From JASHVB01 sp049522565 (GTDB taxonomy: Bacteria; Pseudomonadota; Alphaproteobacteria; Acetobacterales; Acetobacteraceae), in contig JBEKNT010000127.1 of the NCBI GenBank assembly GCA_049522565.1, positions 1-16,263 of the forward strand: DNA of 16,263 nucleotides. Direction: 5' to 3'. Below are positions 14,253 through 16,263 of this stretch, piece after piece (positions within the stretch are counted from its first letter, which is position 1; each line of letters opens with the position of its first letter). The translations under genes and the position numbers were made by a program. The notes beneath the pieces are model-generated. The model was not told where the DNA came from and did not search any database. It saw only the letters and a list, made by a program, of their open reading frames with translations.

Positions 14253-14891
14253 ATGAGCACGCACGACCCCATCCGTTTCGTCGCCAAGAACATGCGGGTC
14301 GATCTGCGGCTGATCGGCGGGATGATCGCGCCCGGCACCCGCGTGCTGGACATCGGCTGCGGCGATGGCGAGTTGATCGACTACCTGTTCCGCACCAAGG
14401 GCTGCGACGCCCGCGGCATCGAGATCGACATGGCGGAAGTCATCCGCGCCGTGGCACAGGGACTGCCGGTGATGCACGGCGACGCCGATATCGACCTGGC
14501 GCACTACCCGGACGGCGGGTTCGACTACGTCGTGCTGTCGCGCACGCTGCAAGCGGTGGAGCGTCCCCGCGCCGTGCTGCGCCAGATGCTGCGCATCGGC
14601 ACCCGCGCGGTGGTCAGCTTTCCCAATTTCGGCCACTGGCTGGTGCGCTGGCAGTTGCTCAGCACCGGGCGCATGCCGATGACGCCGACCTGGGACCGGC
14701 CCTGGTACGAGACGCCCAACATCCATCCCTGCACGATCCGCGACTTCTTCGACCTGTGCGCGCAGGAGGGCTACGTCGTGGAGCAATGGCTGGCCGCCGA
14801 CGATGCCGGGCGGCGCGGGCCGTGGCGGCGGTTTCCACGGATCGCCAACCTGTTCGGCGAGCAGGGGCTGTTCCTGCTGCGGCGGGCGTGA
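14253..14891 (+). CDS. metW: MetW, methionine-biosynthesis methyltransferase-fold protein
   Basis: 212-residue MetW. The Rossmann-type SAM-binding motif VLDIGCGDGEL is at residues 31-41. The family-typical stretches GIEID, HGDADIDL, DYVVLSRTLQAV and VSFPNFGHW follow, then the MPMTPTWDRPWYETPNIH region. In many bacteria MetW works with the homoserine acyltransferase MetX in methionine synthesis, usually from an adjacent metX. No metX is present next to it here: the upstream neighbour is an FmdB-like gene and the downstream one is DUF2252. ATG 14253 fits the family start; a TTG two codons earlier is also possible and no strong ribosome-binding site is seen. The stop is 25 bases before the next gene, so co-transcription is plausible. 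Confidence 0.95.
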   Translation: MSTHDPIRFVAKNMRVDLRLIGGMIAPGTRVLDIGCGDGELIDYLFRTKGCDARGIEIDMAEVIRAVAQGLPVMHGDADIDLAHYPDGGFDYVVLSRTLQAVERPRAVLRQMLRIGTRAVVSFPNFGHWLVRWQLLSTGRMPMTPTWDRPWYETPNIHPCTIRDFFDLCAQEGYVVEQWLAADDAGRRGPWRRFPRIANLFGEQGLFLLRRA

Positions 14892-14916
14892 GCGGGGTGA
14901 AGGGACGTGTGGCAGA

Positions 14917-16152
14917 ATGCCGGTTCAAGTGAAAACGTCAGCGCGCTTCCCTAAGCATCCGCACGATCGGCAATCCATTCTGGTCGAGCGTCGGAATCTG
15001 AAAATGGCGCGTTCGGCCCAGGCGTATGTCCGAGGGAGCACCGCCAAATTCTACGAGTGGCTGGAGAGCGCGGAAGGCCGCGCCGCGCCCGAAGGGCCGC
15101 CGATCTGGATCTGCGGGGACTGCCACGTCGGAAACCTCGGGCCGGTCGCCAATGAGGACGGCGAGATTGCCATCGAGATCCGCGACCTGGACCAGACAGT
15201 GATCGGCAATCCAGCCCATGATCTGATCCGGCTTGGTTTGTCGCTTGCCATGGCGGCGCGCGGATCGGATTTGCCCGGCGTCACGACGGCCAGGATGCTT
15301 GAGCAAATCATCGAGGGCTACAATGCTGCTCTGAGCGAGGATGTCGCGGCTCTCGACCTGAACGACCACCGACCGGAAGCCGTCCGGGTTGTGCTGCGGA
15401 AGGCGACGAAACGGACCTGGAAGCAACTCGCCGGAGACAGCATCGAGGACGGTAAGCCGGCATTCCCGCTTGGCAAACGATTCTGGCCGCTATCCGTGGC
15501 GGAACGGCGATCCGTCGAGCGGCTGTTCGACACCGAGCGGCTGCGCAGGCTCGCGACCTCCCTGCGGTCGCGGGACGACGATGCGGTCGTCGAGGTGCGC
15601 GATGCCGCGTACTGGGTTAAGGGCTGCAGCTCCCTGGGGCGGCTCCGCTTCGCCGTCCTTCTCAAGGTCATCGGTAAGCAGTCCAGAGAGGCCAGCCTTT
15701 GCCTGATGGACGTGAAGGAGGCCGTTCAGGCAGCGGCCCCCCGACATGCGAAGGTCAAAATGCCCAGGGACAACGCGGAACGCGTGGTGGAAGGCGCACG
15801 CCACCTGTCCCCCTATTTGGGCGAGCGCATGGTAGCGGAGCCGTTGATGGAACAATCGGTGTTCGTGCGCGAGTTGCTGCCGCAGGACCTCAAGCTGGAA
15901 ATCGACCGGTTCACGCGAGAGGAAGCGATGAAAGCCGCGCGTTTCCTGGCGCTTGTTGTGGGCAAGGCGCACAGAGCGCAGATGGACGCGCCGACGCGCC
16001 AGAAATGGAGCGCCGAGCTTGGCCGCAGCCGGTCGAAACAACTGGATGCGCCCTCATGGTTATGGTCGAGCATCGTAGCCCTGGTCGCCAGCCACGAAGC
16101 CGCATACCTCGAGCACTGTCGCCGCTACGCCCTGGAAACCGCAGTTCGCTAG
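14917..16152 (+). CDS. DUF2252 protein, kinase-fold-like
   Basis: 411-residue DUF2252 family protein. Family landmarks: NLKMARSAQAYVRGSTAKFY (27-46), GDCHVGNLG (67-75), a DLDQ acidic motif (90-93) followed by GNPAHDLIRL, and CSSLGRLRFAVLL in the middle. The GDxHxxN and DxD-like motifs resemble the catalytic and Mg-binding loops of aminoglycoside-phosphotransferase-like kinases, so a small-molecule kinase role is inferred, without a known substrate. ATG 14917 is preceded by AAGGGA at 14900-14905, a slightly distant ribosome-binding site. The frame open to 14803 overlaps metW and is not used. G+C is lower than in metW (35 of 60 bases in 15301-15360). Confidence 0.9.
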   Translation: MPVQVKTSARFPKHPHDRQSILVERRNLKMARSAQAYVRGSTAKFYEWLESAEGRAAPEGPPIWICGDCHVGNLGPVANEDGEIAIEIRDLDQTVIGNPAHDLIRLGLSLAMAARGSDLPGVTTARMLEQIIEGYNAALSEDVAALDLNDHRPEAVRVVLRKATKRTWKQLAGDSIEDGKPAFPLGKRFWPLSVAERRSVERLFDTERLRRLATSLRSRDDDAVVEVRDAAYWVKGCSSLGRLRFAVLLKVIGKQSREASLCLMDVKEAVQAAAPRHAKVKMPRDNAERVVEGARHLSPYLGERMVAEPLMEQSVFVRELLPQDLKLEIDRFTREEAMKAARFLALVVGKAHRAQMDAPTRQKWSAELGRSRSKQLDAPSWLWSSIVALVASHEAAYLEHCRRYALETAVR

Positions 16153-16200
16153 AGCAGTGACTCTGACGGATCGACCCCCCTGGCCGCCCCTTTGCGTCAT

Positions 16201-16263
16201 GGCCGGCGAAAGCCGGCCGCCCACGACTTTGCTTCGTTGCACGCAGCAAAGTCGTGGGTGGCC
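16201..16263. repeat. Composite palindromic repeat at the window end
   Basis: GGCCGGC-GAAA-GCCGGCC (16201-16218) is a perfect 7-bp stem with a GNRA-type tetraloop. Overlapping it, 16215-16233 and 16245-16263 form a 19-bp stem with one G-U pair and an 11-base loop; the right arm reads AGCAAAGTCGTGGGTGGCC. The element touches the last base, so its true end is unseen. Similar GGCCGG/CCACGAC palindromes are widespread between alphaproteobacterial genes (background knowledge). It could also serve as a 3' hairpin for the DUF2252 gene. Confidence 0.75.

Noticed and set aside
14803..14916. Extension of the DUF2252 frame into metW
   Set aside because: It overlaps the metW coding end and reads as Gly/Arg/Cys-rich out-of-frame sequence.

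Overview
The window is a GC-rich chromosomal segment that most resembles an alphaproteobacterium of the Acetobacteraceae/Rhodospirillales type. This rests on its very high G+C, its SMC, MetW, FmdB and ABCB-type proteins, and its scattered short palindromic intergenic repeats of a kind common in that class. The assignment is by eye; no database was consulted. I see no rRNA, tRNA, CRISPR array, transposase or phage gene.

Layout. Positions 1-265 hold no confident gene. They carry two short hairpins, an extreme G/C-only tract with a 27-G homopolymer, and a C5TC3/G3AG5 stem-loop. A good Shine-Dalgarno follows, with a TTG start for the chromosome-condensation ATPase Smc (266-3736). A 383-base gap leads into a lower-GC block with a multi-spanning GT-C type glycosyltransferase (4120-5727) and a small helical hypothetical protein (5932-6183). 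Next come a short secreted Pro/Tyr/Trp-rich protein (6412-6693) and an ABCB-type exporter (6815-8815) with dispersed palindromic repeats built into both ends of its reading frame. Behind it lies a translationally coupled pair: a polytopic membrane protein with an Asp-Asp motif after its first membrane segment (8874-10334) and a Wzx/MOP-type flippase-like protein (10331-11791).

A catalase (13417-11927, minus strand) converges on the flippase and is preceded by a palindrome and a direct repeat that could be regulatory. A nested repeat cluster (13561-13700) separates it from an FmdB-like zinc-ribbon protein (13893-14135), MetW (14253-14891) and a DUF2252 kinase-fold-like protein (14917-16152). 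The window ends inside a 19-bp palindromic repeat.

How the genes relate. Four loci are membrane or envelope functions (glycosyltransferase, ABC exporter, polytopic partner, flippase), which suggests export or modification of a lipid-linked glycan. Only the 8874/10331 pair shows direct evidence of coupling, a 4-base ATGA overlap. Smc, catalase and MetW look like housekeeping genes. I found no clear-cut new defence or mobile system. The best leads are the uncharacterised membrane protein/flippase pair and the repeat-derived peptide extensions of the ABC exporter.
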